From Allolobophora icterica (taxonomy: Eukaryota > Annelida > Clitellata > Crassiclitellata > Lumbricidae), in assembly GCA_963556255.1 (NCBI GenBank), contig OY744610.1, positions 63,616,298 through 63,680,297 on the forward strand: DNA of 64,000 nucleotides, in the 5' to 3' direction. Positions 1-9,605 of this stretch are shown here, in pieces. The position numbers and the translations under genes are program-made. How positions within the stretch are numbered: position 1 is the stretch's first letter; the number at the start of each line of letters is the position of its first letter. The notes under the pieces are model-generated. The model was not told the origin of the DNA, ran no database searches, and worked only from the letters and a program-made list of their open reading frames with translations.

Positions 1-590
1 GGAAGACATAGAGGGAGTGAGATAGACAGAGGGATAGAGGGGAGTAGAGATACACACACAGAAAGAAACTCAGAAAGAGAGAAAGGTGGCCTAAGTAGCT
101 TACTACGAACATACTGATATGAAAAAGAGATATTACAACTTAATTACAAATTCGTGTGAAATAAAATAAGCAAACGTGGCTTCTCCTCTTGCAGTATATA
201 TTTCTTCTGTTTGAAATCAGTATTTCGCTTAAATCCAATTTTAAAGTTTCCTTTCGCCCTGTAATCAAAAAGCTGCTAGCTAAAAAACATGTTTTCGTAA
301 CAACAATCATTTAAAAAATACACGCCTTTTCCCATGCAACTATTAGTTCCTACTTGTACGTCTAATAATGCTCTCGCTTTAGAATAAAATAATATAGAAA
401 GCAGTCTGAAAGCTGCAAACCTAAAAAGCCTTTTTCTCGTGACGACAAGAAGTAACGCCTGCTACTGCTGCAAAATATCCATTCATTTTAAAGCAGCTTC
501 AATATGCTTTAGAATTACTTCTTTGAGAGCTAAATATCTAAAAAAGGAGCATTTTTGCTGTATAAAATCCGCTATTACTTGGCGTAGTTC
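1..590. other. 3' flank of the SAMD9-like gene, no gene seen
   Basis: AT-rich, low-complexity DNA. The first 80 bases are purine-rich with short GA runs. No reading frame, RNA gene or repeat is supported. I see no clear minus-strand polyadenylation hexamer directly downstream of the stop codon at 591, so the 3' end of the neighbouring transcript is not defined. Confidence 0.6.
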
Positions 591-959
591 TCAACAATGG
601 TGCTTTTTGTGTCCGTGATGGCCGTGCGGCTTCTTATGGCAGTGGCCGTGGCCGTGGTGGTGGCCGTGACCGTGGCCATGACCGTGGTGGGGAGGTGCTG
701 CAGGCACAGGGTTACACGGCACTACAGGCTGACAAGGGACAACAGGAGGGGCAACAGGTATTTCGGGCTGAGGAGGGACAACAGGTATTTCAGGCTGACA
801 AGGGGCAACAGGTTGAGAAGGATTAACAGGTATTTCAGGCTGACAAGGGACAACAGGTATTTCAGGCTGAGGAGGAACAACAGGTATTTCAGGCTGAGGA
901 GGGACAACAGGTATTTCAGGCTGGCAAGGGGCAACAGGAACTTGAGGGCAAGACATACC
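591..959 (-). repeat. Coding minisatellite: Pro repeat plus His-rich tail
   Basis: The last 122 codons of the SAMD9-like gene are repetitive. About seven imperfect copies of a 10-11 residue unit (P-E-I-P-V-V-P-[PC]-Q) are followed by a Gly-His alternating tail ending in Lys/His/Cys. At DNA level the unit is a 30-33 bp minisatellite, so length variation between alleles is expected. Cys occurs in several units and at the very end. Metal binding by the tail is an inference from composition only. Confidence 0.8.
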
Positions 960-3900
960 TGGGTCTTCCAGCACCACATCAAATGCCACCGGACCTGACC
1001 AGGTGAAACCAATTCGGAAGAAGACCGATGTCTCCCACTTGCTTCTGTGCTGGACTCTATCCAGTTGTATCTCGATCACGTGTTCGCTTAAGCTGAAGCT
1101 TACTTTCTTGCCCTCTCTGATGACGACTCCTCTGAACCAGACAGGGCAGTCGATATTCCGGTCAATGAAGATTCTGTTCAGACCGTCACCAGCGCCAATC
1201 GTGAACAGAACACGACTCGTGTAACTGCATTTGGTGTAACCTTGATTTCCATTCTTCTCGTTGACGGCTTTTCCCCATTCGTCTAGAATAGTCTTGAGCA
1301 GAAGAACGGTCTCCGAGTCTGTGGGACACGTACTAGTGGGCCAGTTTAGTAGAGAAAAGAAGAGATAAGTCTCAATCTGTATCTGGACGCAATGGGAGGT
1401 TTCTCTCATGGAAATGAGTTCCTGGCTCATTTGCTTCAGTTGTATGAAGAGGTCATGTCCCGGATTTTCCATTCTATTTCCACTCGTGATAAATATGAGG
1501 ATTGTTGTTCTGATAAAGGTCTGCACGTCTGTCATATTTCGGTCTGGCATCTTTAGATTTTCTTCAGCCAGGAGCTTAATCTGTTCCAGGGTTTTAAGGC
1601 TACCATGGCTGCAGTGCTCTAAACTCTTCCACAGTGTATTTCCTTTTAGTATAAAGATTTGGCGTCTCCTGTAGTGCTTGCTTGCTTCCGGGGAGAGACC
1701 GGAAGTCGCCTGACTCGAATCTCCCTCTCCCCCAAAGTAGCTTCTGAATCCTTCAGTCAGTTTAATGATCAGCTCTCGATTCTTCTTCATCCGCGGCTCC
1801 TGGATTGGAGTGTCAGTGGGCCAAGCAATTTCCTGGTAGTAACTTTCAAGCTCCTCCGATATATGCGTTATTCTAATCACGAGACTTCTGACATAAACAA
1901 TAGATTCTTGTTTCCACGATGTCATCCAACTTGGCACGTAGTCACACTCGGTAAGGAATCTGCGTAGCTCAGTATCTTGAAATCCGCTGATATGTTTGAA
2001 GGTGTCGATGAAGGCTAGAATGGTGTCTCCCTCGCAAATGAGTCCGCTGAGATCCTTGCCGACATTCTGTTCCTTCTGGAACATTTCTGTTGCGCGACGC
2101 ACGAGTTCGAGACTGGATTCCACTTCTTCGACAGTCACCGGTCTCTGTATCACCTGAAATCTGTGGAAGAGTTGTTCTTTATAGACAAGGCCACAAGTAT
2201 TCCAAACTGCCTCCTTCGTTGGGTATTTCTCCGTCGAACGCACGGCCCACTCTTCCGCTGAACTCCAGTCCTTCGTAAATATGTAGAAGCGAGAAAGCTG
2301 CTGTGCAATGCGGTGGTTATCCTCCAGTTCCAAGGCTCGCTTAAATATGTCTATCAACTTTGTTCGGTTCTGGCTGTGATCCTCCAGCACGCTTTGAATC
2401 AGAGGAGAAAACTCGTGCTTATACAGTCCATCTCTTTGTCGGACGCGACGAGTCAGCAGACTGGTAACAGTTTTCAGCAGCTGTTGCGTAGCGATGTCTT
2501 TGATTCGGAATATATCCGAATTCAAGAACTCCAACATGACGTCTGCAGGTGTTTCGTTCTCCGTAACAACTTCTCGGAAGACGTGGTAGGCAAGTAAACT
2601 GTGACTGATTCGAATTTTCTTCATCGGAAACGCAGCTCTGGTGTTCGAGCTGCAACTGATGAGGACCTTCAGGGATTCGCTGATTCGACTGAGCCACGTC
2701 GATCTAAACGGTCCTTGATCGTTTAGAAATTGGTCGAAACAGGAAGCTGGAATGCAGTGGAGGTCCGGGTCATATGCTCCAACAAATGCGACGTATTTCA
2801 GGAGAAGACGCTCGCTGTAGCTTGTTACAAACTTCACGAAACTCGTTGCTTTGCACTCAACGAAGTAGAGGTTGAAATTTTCTCGAAATATGTTGAACGA
2901 GATCAGCAGACGTGGATCGAGACGTCGTTTAATTTGCCATTCGGTTTCCATTTCTTCGTATCTGGATCGAAACCACTGAAGTTCCGCAGGACTCAGACTG
3001 TGACCGATTTCAAATCTTCTCTCACAATTGCTTGTGGTGGATTGCCCCTCGGAAGAGCAGCGCAGGCAGATGAGAAGTACGAAGGGAACAGGCGGCGGAT
3101 TCTCAATATCCTTTCCCAGATTGCGGGCCTCCAACTCCAAAGCCGCCTTGAGATCTTGAATCTGACTCTCGTCGTAGTTGTCCAGTAAAACAAGAACCGG
3201 TTTTGGATTGCAGGTTTCATTGTAAGTAAGCAGACGAGTGAGCTGGTTGGGCGTGTCTTTCGTGAGAGTTCTAAGTACGGTGCACCTGTACTGGTCCTTG
3301 AGCTCCCACAGAACATGTTTGGCTAGGGTTGTGGCACCAGATCCCGGCATATGGTAAATGGTCACCATTCCAACTCTGTCACTTGTTTCGTTAAGTTGTT
3401 GAGCAAAGAGTCTTTTTATACAGGAGACGATCTGTGGTTGAACGTCCCTCTTCAGAACTTGAGTCTGAAACCAGAAATTCAACCAGTCAACCTCTGCTCC
3501 CTGGTAGAACCGACGCTCAACGTCCAACTTCCGCTCGTTCAGCTTCTCGACATCGTTGCCTAAGACAATCACGGAGTTTGCCAGATGGGTCGAGCCCAGT
3601 ACCTCAAGGTCTTTCAACTCGTTCAGGACTTTCCTGCTGATGGAGACTTCTGAAGCTGTTGACGTTGCCAACTCCGTCTGTCCAACGGAGACATATCCCA
3701 CCAATTTCGAGAACACCTCACTGACCTGGAGCCATGGCATTCCGACAATACAACGCCGCTCAAACTCTTCTTCATTTCTGACAACTTTGAGTGTCACTAT
3801 GAGATGTTCCTTGAAGTTTGAGGCGAGCTGTTGGCTCTCACTAATCACCAGCCACTTAAATCTAAGACAGAAATCTTCGGCGGCGGAGAGCATCGCGTCG

Positions 3901-5306
3901 TAGTTTTCCGAAAGTAGTAGAAATACGACGATCCCTTGTTCTCTTGGAATGGCATCACGAAATAGCTCGACTGCCTTCAAAAACGCTGGTCTGCGCTTGA
4001 TGCTCCATTCAGAAGCATCCAGCACTGGCTCGCTTGTTTGGTGGAATCCGTTGCAGAAGATCCAAGGTTGAGAGCAATCGTCCAGGAGTTCAAAGATGTC
4101 GTTCTTGCCGGAGTTAAAGTAATCCACATTCAGAACGTTGGAAGTGGCTCCACTCTGTTCCACGTGGATGATAAAATCCGAATTAGGGGAAGATGCGTTG
4201 TCGAAATCAAAAACAGTCTTTCTCTCTATCGAGTGAAGGAATCGAGTATTTCCAGCCGAGTTTTCGACGCCTGAATTGGCACTCAAGACGAATATCGGGT
4301 AAACATTACCGTCCAGGTACTCTTCTCCGCGACAGAGCAACTTGGTCAGTTTCTCGCTTAGAACGTCGGATTGAACCCCATGTTTTCCTTCCTGGAAGCG
4401 CAGCTCCATCACACGTCTTTTAATTGCTACCTGTACTTTGTTCTCCATGAAACTCTTTAGATTTTCACCGGAACAACCAATCACCAATCCTTCGTGAAAA
4501 CGATATACGTTTGATATCTCATATTCTCTACGCTCGGAGCTTCTCAAGTCGCGGCGAATGGCCCTCGCAAAGAACGCCTCGTCCGTGCACAGCCTGTAAA
4601 CCGGAACGATGTCTATTTCGACCACGTACAACTGCGGTCCAGGACTTTTCCTCTTCACTTCAACGAGTCTCACCGGTCGAACGCAACTTCTCACGATCTC
4701 CAGCTGATCAGGACTGAAGCAGGTACCAATCACTCTACTCAGAACTTGCTGAAACTGATAACCATCCGCTGGGATGCCGTGTATCATTCCATCTTTATCA
4801 ACCCCAAAGTGACAAGTTCCGTTGACTCTATCGTTCAGACAGGCACATATAAACGGAACGATCTCGACTGAAAACTGATATAACGCCTCTTGACCGTCCA
4901 TGTCTTGAAGGCCGAAGAAGGCGTGTATCGGCTCGATTAGGTCGTCATTGGTGACCGATTCCTTAGAGAAGCAGGTGTGCTGATTATACGGTGTTGCGGA
5001 ACATCCTCGCCGGCCAAAGTTTTGAAACTTTTCCCAGAAGTAGCTGTTGTCGCTCACATCATCGCTTTTTCCTTCACCTGAAGCAGAATCCTCTGTCCTC
5101 TTGTTCAACTCTATGTCTCTGTTTTTGATGATCTTGCTTCGATCTCCGAACTTTGCCGCTGGACAGAAGGTTGCAATGTCGGCTATTGTTACTGTGCTTA
5201 GGACGTCGCCAGAGATCTTCTCAGACTTAAAAGTCTCGATGACGTCGTCTTCCTGTTGGATGGACTTGAGCCAACTGCAGACTTCGTCCACGGTCCAGTC
5301 TTCCAT
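591..5306 (-). CDS. SAMD9/SAMD9L-like protein with His-rich C-terminal tail
   Basis: Predicted 1571-residue cytoplasmic protein of the SAMD9/SAMD9L type, antiviral and growth-restraining factors in vertebrates. From the ATG at 5306: SAM domain about 1-65 (DWTVDEVCSWL); AlbA_2/Schlafen-like domain about 120-275 (NGTCHFGVDKDG), the region known to act on tRNA in human SAMD9; a middle region where vertebrate proteins have a SIR2-like fold; a P-loop NTPase with MPGSGATT at 653-660, which lacks the usual lysine, and a Walker-B-like PVLVLLDNYD near 703-712; then helical TPR-like sequence and a C-terminal beta-rich region. Length is close to human SAMD9 (about 1590). The frame is open 11 codons further upstream, but only from a GTG, and a splice-acceptor-like site lies there, so the ATG at 5306 is preferred. 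Residues 1450-1571 are unusual: PVVPPQPEI-type repeats, then a tail with 17 His among the last 32 residues. It is intronless across the coding region. Family assignment is strong; the function is inferred. Confidence 0.88.
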   Translation of the reverse strand: MEDWTVDEVCSWLKSIQQEDDVIETFKSEKISGDVLSTVTIADIATFCPAAKFGDRSKIIKNRDIELNKRTEDSASGEGKSDDVSDNSYFWEKFQNFGRRGCSATPYNQHTCFSKESVTNDDLIEPIHAFFGLQDMDGQEALYQFSVEIVPFICACLNDRVNGTCHFGVDKDGMIHGIPADGYQFQQVLSRVIGTCFSPDQLEIVRSCVRPVRLVEVKRKSPGPQLYVVEIDIVPVYRLCTDEAFFARAIRRDLRSSERREYEISNVYRFHEGLVIGCSGENLKSFMENKVQVAIKRRVMELRFQEGKHGVQSDVLSEKLTKLLCRGEEYLDGNVYPIFVLSANSGVENSAGNTRFLHSIERKTVFDFDNASSPNSDFIIHVEQSGATSNVLNVDYFNSGKNDIFELLDDCSQPWIFCNGFHQTSEPVLDASEWSIKRRPAFLKAVELFRDAIPREQGIVVFLLLSENYDAMLSAAEDFCLRFKWLVISESQQLASNFKEHLIVTLKVVRNEEEFERRCIVGMPWLQVSEVFSKLVGYVSVGQTELATSTASEVSISRKVLNELKDLEVLGSTHLANSVIVLGNDVEKLNERKLDVERRFYQGAEVDWLNFWFQTQVLKRDVQPQIVSCIKRLFAQQLNETSDRVGMVTIYHMPGSGATTLAKHVLWELKDQYRCTVLRTLTKDTPNQLTRLLTYNETCNPKPVLVLLDNYDESQIQDLKAALELEARNLGKDIENPPPVPFVLLICLRCSSEGQSTTSNCERRFEIGHSLSPAELQWFRSRYEEMETEWQIKRRLDPRLLISFNIFRENFNLYFVECKATSFVKFVTSYSERLLLKYVAFVGAYDPDLHCIPASCFDQFLNDQGPFRSTWLSRISESLKVLISCSSNTRAAFPMKKIRISHSLLAYHVFREVVTENETPADVMLEFLNSDIFRIKDIATQQLLKTVTSLLTRRVRQRDGLYKHEFSPLIQSVLEDHSQNRTKLIDIFKRALELEDNHRIAQQLSRFYIFTKDWSSAEEWAVRSTEKYPTKEAVWNTCGLVYKEQLFHRFQVIQRPVTVEEVESSLELVRRATEMFQKEQNVGKDLSGLICEGDTILAFIDTFKHISGFQDTELRRFLTECDYVPSWMTSWKQESIVYVRSLVIRITHISEELESYYQEIAWPTDTPIQEPRMKKNRELIIKLTEGFRSYFGGEGDSSQATSGLSPEASKHYRRRQIFILKGNTLWKSLEHCSHGSLKTLEQIKLLAEENLKMPDRNMTDVQTFIRTTILIFITSGNRMENPGHDLFIQLKQMSQELISMRETSHCVQIQIETYLFFSLLNWPTSTCPTDSETVLLLKTILDEWGKAVNEKNGNQGYTKCSYTSRVLFTIGAGDGLNRIFIDRNIDCPVWFRGVVIREGKKVSFSLSEHVIEIQLDRVQHRSKWETSVFFRIGFTWSGPVAFDVVLEDPGMSCPQVPVAPCQPEIPVVPPQPEIPVVPPQPEIPVVPCQPEIPVNPSQPVAPCQPEIPVVPPQPEIPVAPPVVPCQPVVPCNPVPAAPPHHGHGHGHGHHHGHGHCHKKPHGHHGHKKHHC

Positions 5307-5337
5307 TGGCTTCGTCGATCTCGTCAAATTCCAATCC

Positions 5338-5352
5338 ACTGAAAGTTTAGCA
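5338..5352 (-). other. Possible 3' splice site before the SAMD9-like start codon
   Basis: Read on the minus strand, a branch-point-like CTAAAC is followed by TTTCAG, with the AG at 5340-5339. It lies 32 bases upstream of the preferred ATG. This fits a non-coding first exon upstream (above 5400) spliced to the single coding exon, an arrangement also found in vertebrate SAMD9 genes. No first exon or promoter can be recognised. Confidence 0.45.
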
Positions 5353-5427
5353 GTTTGTAAAATCAGTTTATAGGTTTAGAGAATGGATACGGTCTTTTAA
5401 CAAGGAAAAATTAATTCCTTTGGTCTA

Positions 5428-5752
5428 ATAGATGGATGGATGGGTTGGCGGATGGATAGGTGGATGGTTTGATTTATGTATGAATGGATGGATGAATGGA
5501 TGGATGGATTGATGGATTGGTAGATGGATCGATGGATGGATGGATGGATGGATGGATGGAGGATTGATGGATGAATAGACGGATTGATGAATGGATGGAT
5601 GGATGGATTGATGAATGGATGGATGGGTGGTTGAGTGGATGGATGATTGGTTAAGCAGATAGCCGGATGGATGGATGTATTGACTGATGGATGGATGGAT
5701 CGATCGATCGATAGGTGGATGGGTGGATGGATTGATGGATGGAAGGATTGAT
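5428..5752. repeat. Degenerate GATG/TGGA tetranucleotide array
   Basis: About 325 bp of imperfect GGAT repeats with scattered substitutions and small indels. No coding potential. It sits just upstream of the SAMD9-like gene. Confidence 0.95.
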
Positions 5753-6852
5753 AAACTATTTAATTACTGAATTAATTGAAAGATAAACAAACGAACCTAA
5801 TCTGTATCATACAAAAAGTGCCTTGCATGTGAAGCTATGCATTAGTGCTTATATACGTTTATATATAATGTGATAGAGGCTTACATAGACATGATACGGT
5901 ACACGCCTGTATATAATATGATGAGGTTATATATACGTATATATAAATTAGAAAATGTGTGCTTCGCATGTGAAGGTGTTTTATGTCGAACATTATACTA
6001 TAGACTAGTGTATTTTCCCGTCATAATTATGACGTTGGTTAAAATGTTCTGAACGCCGTCGTCAAGACGACCGTCGTCAAGACGACCGTCGTCAAGACGA
6101 CAGTATAGTGACGTCACAAACGGTTTCACAATAGAACAGAAAGGCTTTGTGACGTAGCGTTATACCAGGACAAATTTGCATATAAGGAAACTATATGTAT
6201 AGATAATTCTCGTAATACTCCGTTCGCTTGCCATTCAAATCGTCACGATTGCCCTGCGGCTACCTCTACAATAGAGCTTCGACTTTGAGATCTTAATCTC
6301 TCTGCATATTTGCCTTGAGAGCATTGCATGCATGCCAAAACAAGACCCAGGGTCGTCATAAAATCCCGGCCTTAGGGTCAAAACTCACGATTTCTCCTTG
6401 GCTTTCAAGCACTTGGGTATCTAACTGCATCTTCTCTTGGGAGCTGCTTATCCGCGCCTTAGATTCACATTTCGGTGTGACCGTGCACGCGTTACAGATT
6501 TAATTAATAAATAATAATAATTTATACTACACGTTATAAAAGGGTTTCGTATATAATACAAAGATTGGATTGGCCCTAGAACTGTCTTCCATTGTTTAGT
6601 TTACTTAAGTTGCGTCTGTGTCAGCTTAATGTATGAAAAAACGAATTTGGTTGATTGATTGATTGATTGATAGATATATTGTTATTACGATGACATCATT
6701 TAAGACACCTTTAAATTATTTTATTTATGGCCTATATATAACTCATATTTTCGTTCAATTGCTGATAACGTTATGCTTCAAAGTTTTAAACACCTTCAAA
6801 TTAGTTGTTTCTGACCTATATTTTCCGTATTTTCGGTCAGTGTCATAATGTT
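5753..6852. other. AT-rich spacer, no gene seen
   Basis: Contains repeated TATATA-rich stretches (5840-5960), the short hairpin repeat at 6053-6101, and an inverted copy of the dispersed module M1 near 6690-6745 (GACACCTTTAAATT followed by TATATATAA). No gene is supported. Confidence 0.6.
6053..6101. repeat. 15-bp tandem repeat with self-complementary unit
   Basis: Three full copies of a 15-bp unit containing GTCGTCAAGACGAC, whose two halves (GTCGTC and GACGAC) are inverted repeats. Each unit can fold into a small hairpin, or adjacent units can pair with each other. No function is recognised. Confidence 0.85.
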
Positions 6853-7335
6853 CAATGTCCAAACTGCGAAGAACAAAGGAAGAGGCTAGAGAAAAATGGT
6901 GGGATGAGCAATGCAAAGATCTAGAAGACTTGCAACAAACAGGAAGACGCGACTTCGTGTACGAAAGAGTGAAACGAATATCAAGGAAACCATGGAAAGT
7001 TGGATGAATAAAGGTTTAAGATAAACAGGGTAGGATCCTGAATGAAATTAGTGAAGTCAAAAACCGTTGGAAAAAATATGTAGAGGAATTGTACATGAGC
7101 GAAAACAGAAATGGAGGATTAGATGATAATCATGACATGGAAGAAGAGGAATTATGGGACAGATCAGAGGACATGGGACCGGATGTGCTGGGAGAGGAAG
7201 TGAGAGCGGCCATAAAGGAACTGAAAAATAACAAAGCTGAAGGAATAGACAACATACCAGCAGAGATGCTGAAAAACCTGGGGTAAGGAGCCATGAAAGA
7301 ACTGATAAGGCTATGCCAAGATGTATATACCACAA
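6853..7335 (+). mobile_element. Non-LTR retrotransposon (LINE) reverse-transcriptase fragment
   Basis: Conceptual translation in broken frames gives linker sequence (KNRWKKYVEELY near 7060) and then EVRAAIKELKNNKAEGIDNI at 7197-7256, the conserved start of the reverse-transcriptase domain of many animal LINEs ('AIKxLKNxKAxGxDxIPAEM'). Internal stops (for example at 7284-7286) and loss of both ends show a dead, 5'- and 3'-truncated copy. The clade cannot be fixed from this length. Confidence 0.8.
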
Positions 7336-7502
7336 TTTTTTACGATAGTTAATGAGACTTGGAGCCATTGACGTCTTTGGGAAAATGCTCTACAATTTTC
7401 TACTAAGCCTTTTGTTACCACCACTTGCTACAGAGTTGTAGAATGAGAGGTCTGCGCCTCATCTAGCAATTGAACGAGAAATGAATAATATATAGCATCG
7501 GA

Positions 7503-7600
7503 AAGACAGGATTTAAAGGTGTTTAAGCAGAGTTTCACAATTGTACTAGTACTCAATGTGTAACGTCATCTTGTGGCTGCCATGGTCGTTGAATACGTTA
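7503..7600 (+). repeat. Copy of dispersed modules M1-M2
   Basis: Module M1 (ATTTAAAGGTGTTTAAGCAG) is followed about 50 bp later by module M2 (GTAACGTCATCTTGTGGCTG, then CCATGGTCGTTG). This is the leftmost clear plus-strand copy of the abundant composite repeat of this window. Confidence 0.75.
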
Positions 7601-8073
7601 CCTTACCTCTCTTTGTCTCTTTGTGCCGTCGGCTCTAGGAGCCCTAGCGATCGTCATGCCACACAGTCTCCGTTGCCGTCTTGCTACTTCTCCCAGTAGC
7701 CCTTGAGTCGCGCTTTGGCCTGGGAGTCCCACCTCAGCGCTCCGGCCTGGGAGTCCCTCCATCCGCGACCATCGGCGTGGTTTGGTGTGTGGCATGACGA
7801 TTTTCTTGGCATGATTAACAGGGGTGGTTTGCCATTGCCTTCCCCTGGTTTTGCCTGCCGTGCCCGTTCGTTCCCCCTCCTAGGAAGAGTACTTCCTAGG
7901 AAGGGTACTAACGGTCCGCACCACGAGAAGGTGGGCACGGAGGACTTTGGTTCACCAGCCCAGGTCGGATCCGAGTCTACGCTCATCAGAGTCGTCGGTC
8001 AGGTCGCCTCCCTGCTTTACTCTGTACCAGAGTGACTGGTGAACCTTTGCGGGCAAGATGCTAATACCTTACC

Positions 8074-8155
<82 letters not shown>

Positions 8156-8170
8156 TAATAATAATAATAA
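7600..8170 (+). mobile_element. Unclassified retroelement-like repeat ending in (TAA)n
   Basis: A GC-rich block with the internal motif GGGGTGGTTTGCCATTGCCT near 7823 and the twice-repeated GGCCTGGGAGTCCC ends directly in a (TAA)n tract at about 8078-8170. A simple A/T-rich tail suggests a SINE or LINE 3' end, but I recognise neither a tRNA head nor a reverse transcriptase. The long TAA/ATT reading frames here are microsatellite artefacts. Confidence 0.45.
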
Positions 8171-8182
8171 ATTAAATACCAG

Positions 8183-8343
8183 GACGGCCACTCCAGAGTC
8201 AACATCATTAATTAGCATCTTGCACCTGAGGGATCATATAATTTTACGTCGGGTAAAAAAAATAATAATAATGCGGCCACTCCAGAATCAATATATTTAA
8301 TTAGTATCTGACACCTGAGGGATCATATATACTTCGGGTAAAG
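8183..8343 (+). repeat. Two imperfect direct copies of a ~72-bp sequence
   Basis: Copies at about 8183-8256 and 8272-8343 share GCCACTCCAGA, CACCTGAGGGATCATATA and TCGGGTAAA. A weaker third copy lies at about 9303-9370 (TCCTGAGGGATTACGTGAAC). Each follows or adjoins AAT-type microsatellite, so the copies may be 3' ends of a small retroelement. The class is unknown. Confidence 0.7.
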
Positions 8344-9164
8344 AAAAATTTTTTTTTTGCATTGGGGTATAAAAGGCCCTGTTGACCAAGGTGTGCAAGG
8401 ACGCGGATACGGTCTGAATAGTTTCCACAAAGGTATGTCTCTCTGAGGCGGCGTGCCTTCAACTGCCTATCTGTTTGCCTCTTCATTCAACTCGATATTG
8501 ACAGTCTCTCGTGCAAACAGTTGAGTCTTTTGTGAGATTTTCAGACGATAAGGGAGACTGAAAAGTAGGCTATACAAAGAATGGCATTGTGTGAACAAAT
8601 CATATCACGGACAAGTGGTTCTCGACCTGTTGAGCTCCTCTGGGTAATTATTATTTTGGATTAGCACCATATCAATGCCTTGAGTGAAGGAATGAATGAA
8701 GGGATGAATGAAGGAACGAATTAAGAAACGAATAGTGCCGTTCACAGGTAAACATGTTATGCCACAAATCTGCTGATGTGCTTTTCCGCGAGCGATTTAT
8801 GTTGTAATTGTTATTGCTATAATAATAATTAATAGGGCCTAATAATAACAAAAAAATATAATAATAATAGTAGTAATAATCATTATTAATAATAAAATAA
8901 ATAATAATAATAATAATTAAAAAAAACCACAATAATAATAATAATAATAATAATCAGGGAGCTCGGGCGCCGCCTTTCAACAATAACAGGAGACCCGAGA
9001 GAAACCACATACCTGTTCTAGCGCCTATCAATCTGCAACCAAAGATTTAACGCAGTTGCGTTCACTGGCACATTCGCACAAATGGGGGAGGATGAGGCAC
9101 AGTAAACCAATTTTTCCACGCACCTTCTTAATCTCTTAAGAGCCTGAGGGTCACACCTAGGGCG
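8344..9164. other. AT-rich spacer with AAT microsatellite, no gene seen
   Basis: Mixed unique sequence and imperfect AAT/TAA tracts (about 8815-8960). No reading frame resembles a protein. Confidence 0.6.
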
Positions 9165-9170
9165 GCAAAA

Positions 9171-9265
<95 letters not shown>

Positions 9266-9302
9266 GTAATAATAATAACAATAATAATAATAATAATAAT
9301 AA
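9165..9302. repeat. (AAAT)n and (AAT)n microsatellites
   Basis: An AAAT tract at about 9165-9222 runs into an AAT tract to 9302. This position next to the TGAGGGATT-containing repeat at 9303-9370 mirrors 8078-8343. Confidence 0.95.
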
Positions 9303-9439
9303 TTGCCATCCCAGGATAATGCTATCCCTAATTTTTGAAATCCTGAGGGATTACGTGAACCTCAGGTAAAAATAATAATAATTATAATAGTAATAATATT
9401 ATTATTGTTATTACTATTTTATATTATTGCTGTTGTTGC

Positions 9440-9605
9440 AACTGTTGCGTATTTATTGAGCGCCATCATCTAATGTCCCCAGTATCAATCGATGGCGATG
9501 AGCAAATGTGAGTGAAAGACTTGCTCAAGGTCTCTATACAGTAACCGTCTCACAGGAGGACGATCGAACCCGTAATCGCAGCGTTATAAGGTTAACACTA
9601 TAACC
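9440..9605 (-). mobile_element. Possible tRNA-headed SINE, degenerate
   Basis: On the minus strand, ATAGTGTTAACCTTATAACG precedes a box-B-like GGGTTCGATCG (about 9562-9572), followed by a section shared with the better SINE at 25231-25480 (AAGTCTTTCACTCACATTTG compared with AAGTCCTTCACTCGCAATTG). This supports a SINE of related build. The tRNA head is weak. Confidence 0.5.

Noticed and set aside
597..998. Plus-strand 133-codon frame opposite the SAMD9-like tail
   Set aside because: Shadow of the Pro/His repeat coding region on the other strand.
5307..5339. SAMD9-like start at the GTG at 5339
   Set aside because: Animal nuclear genes rarely start at GTG, a splice-acceptor-like site lies there, and the SAM domain begins at the ATG at 5306.
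8017..8300. Poly-Tyr and poly-Asn frames
   Set aside because: (TAA)n microsatellite; no protein.
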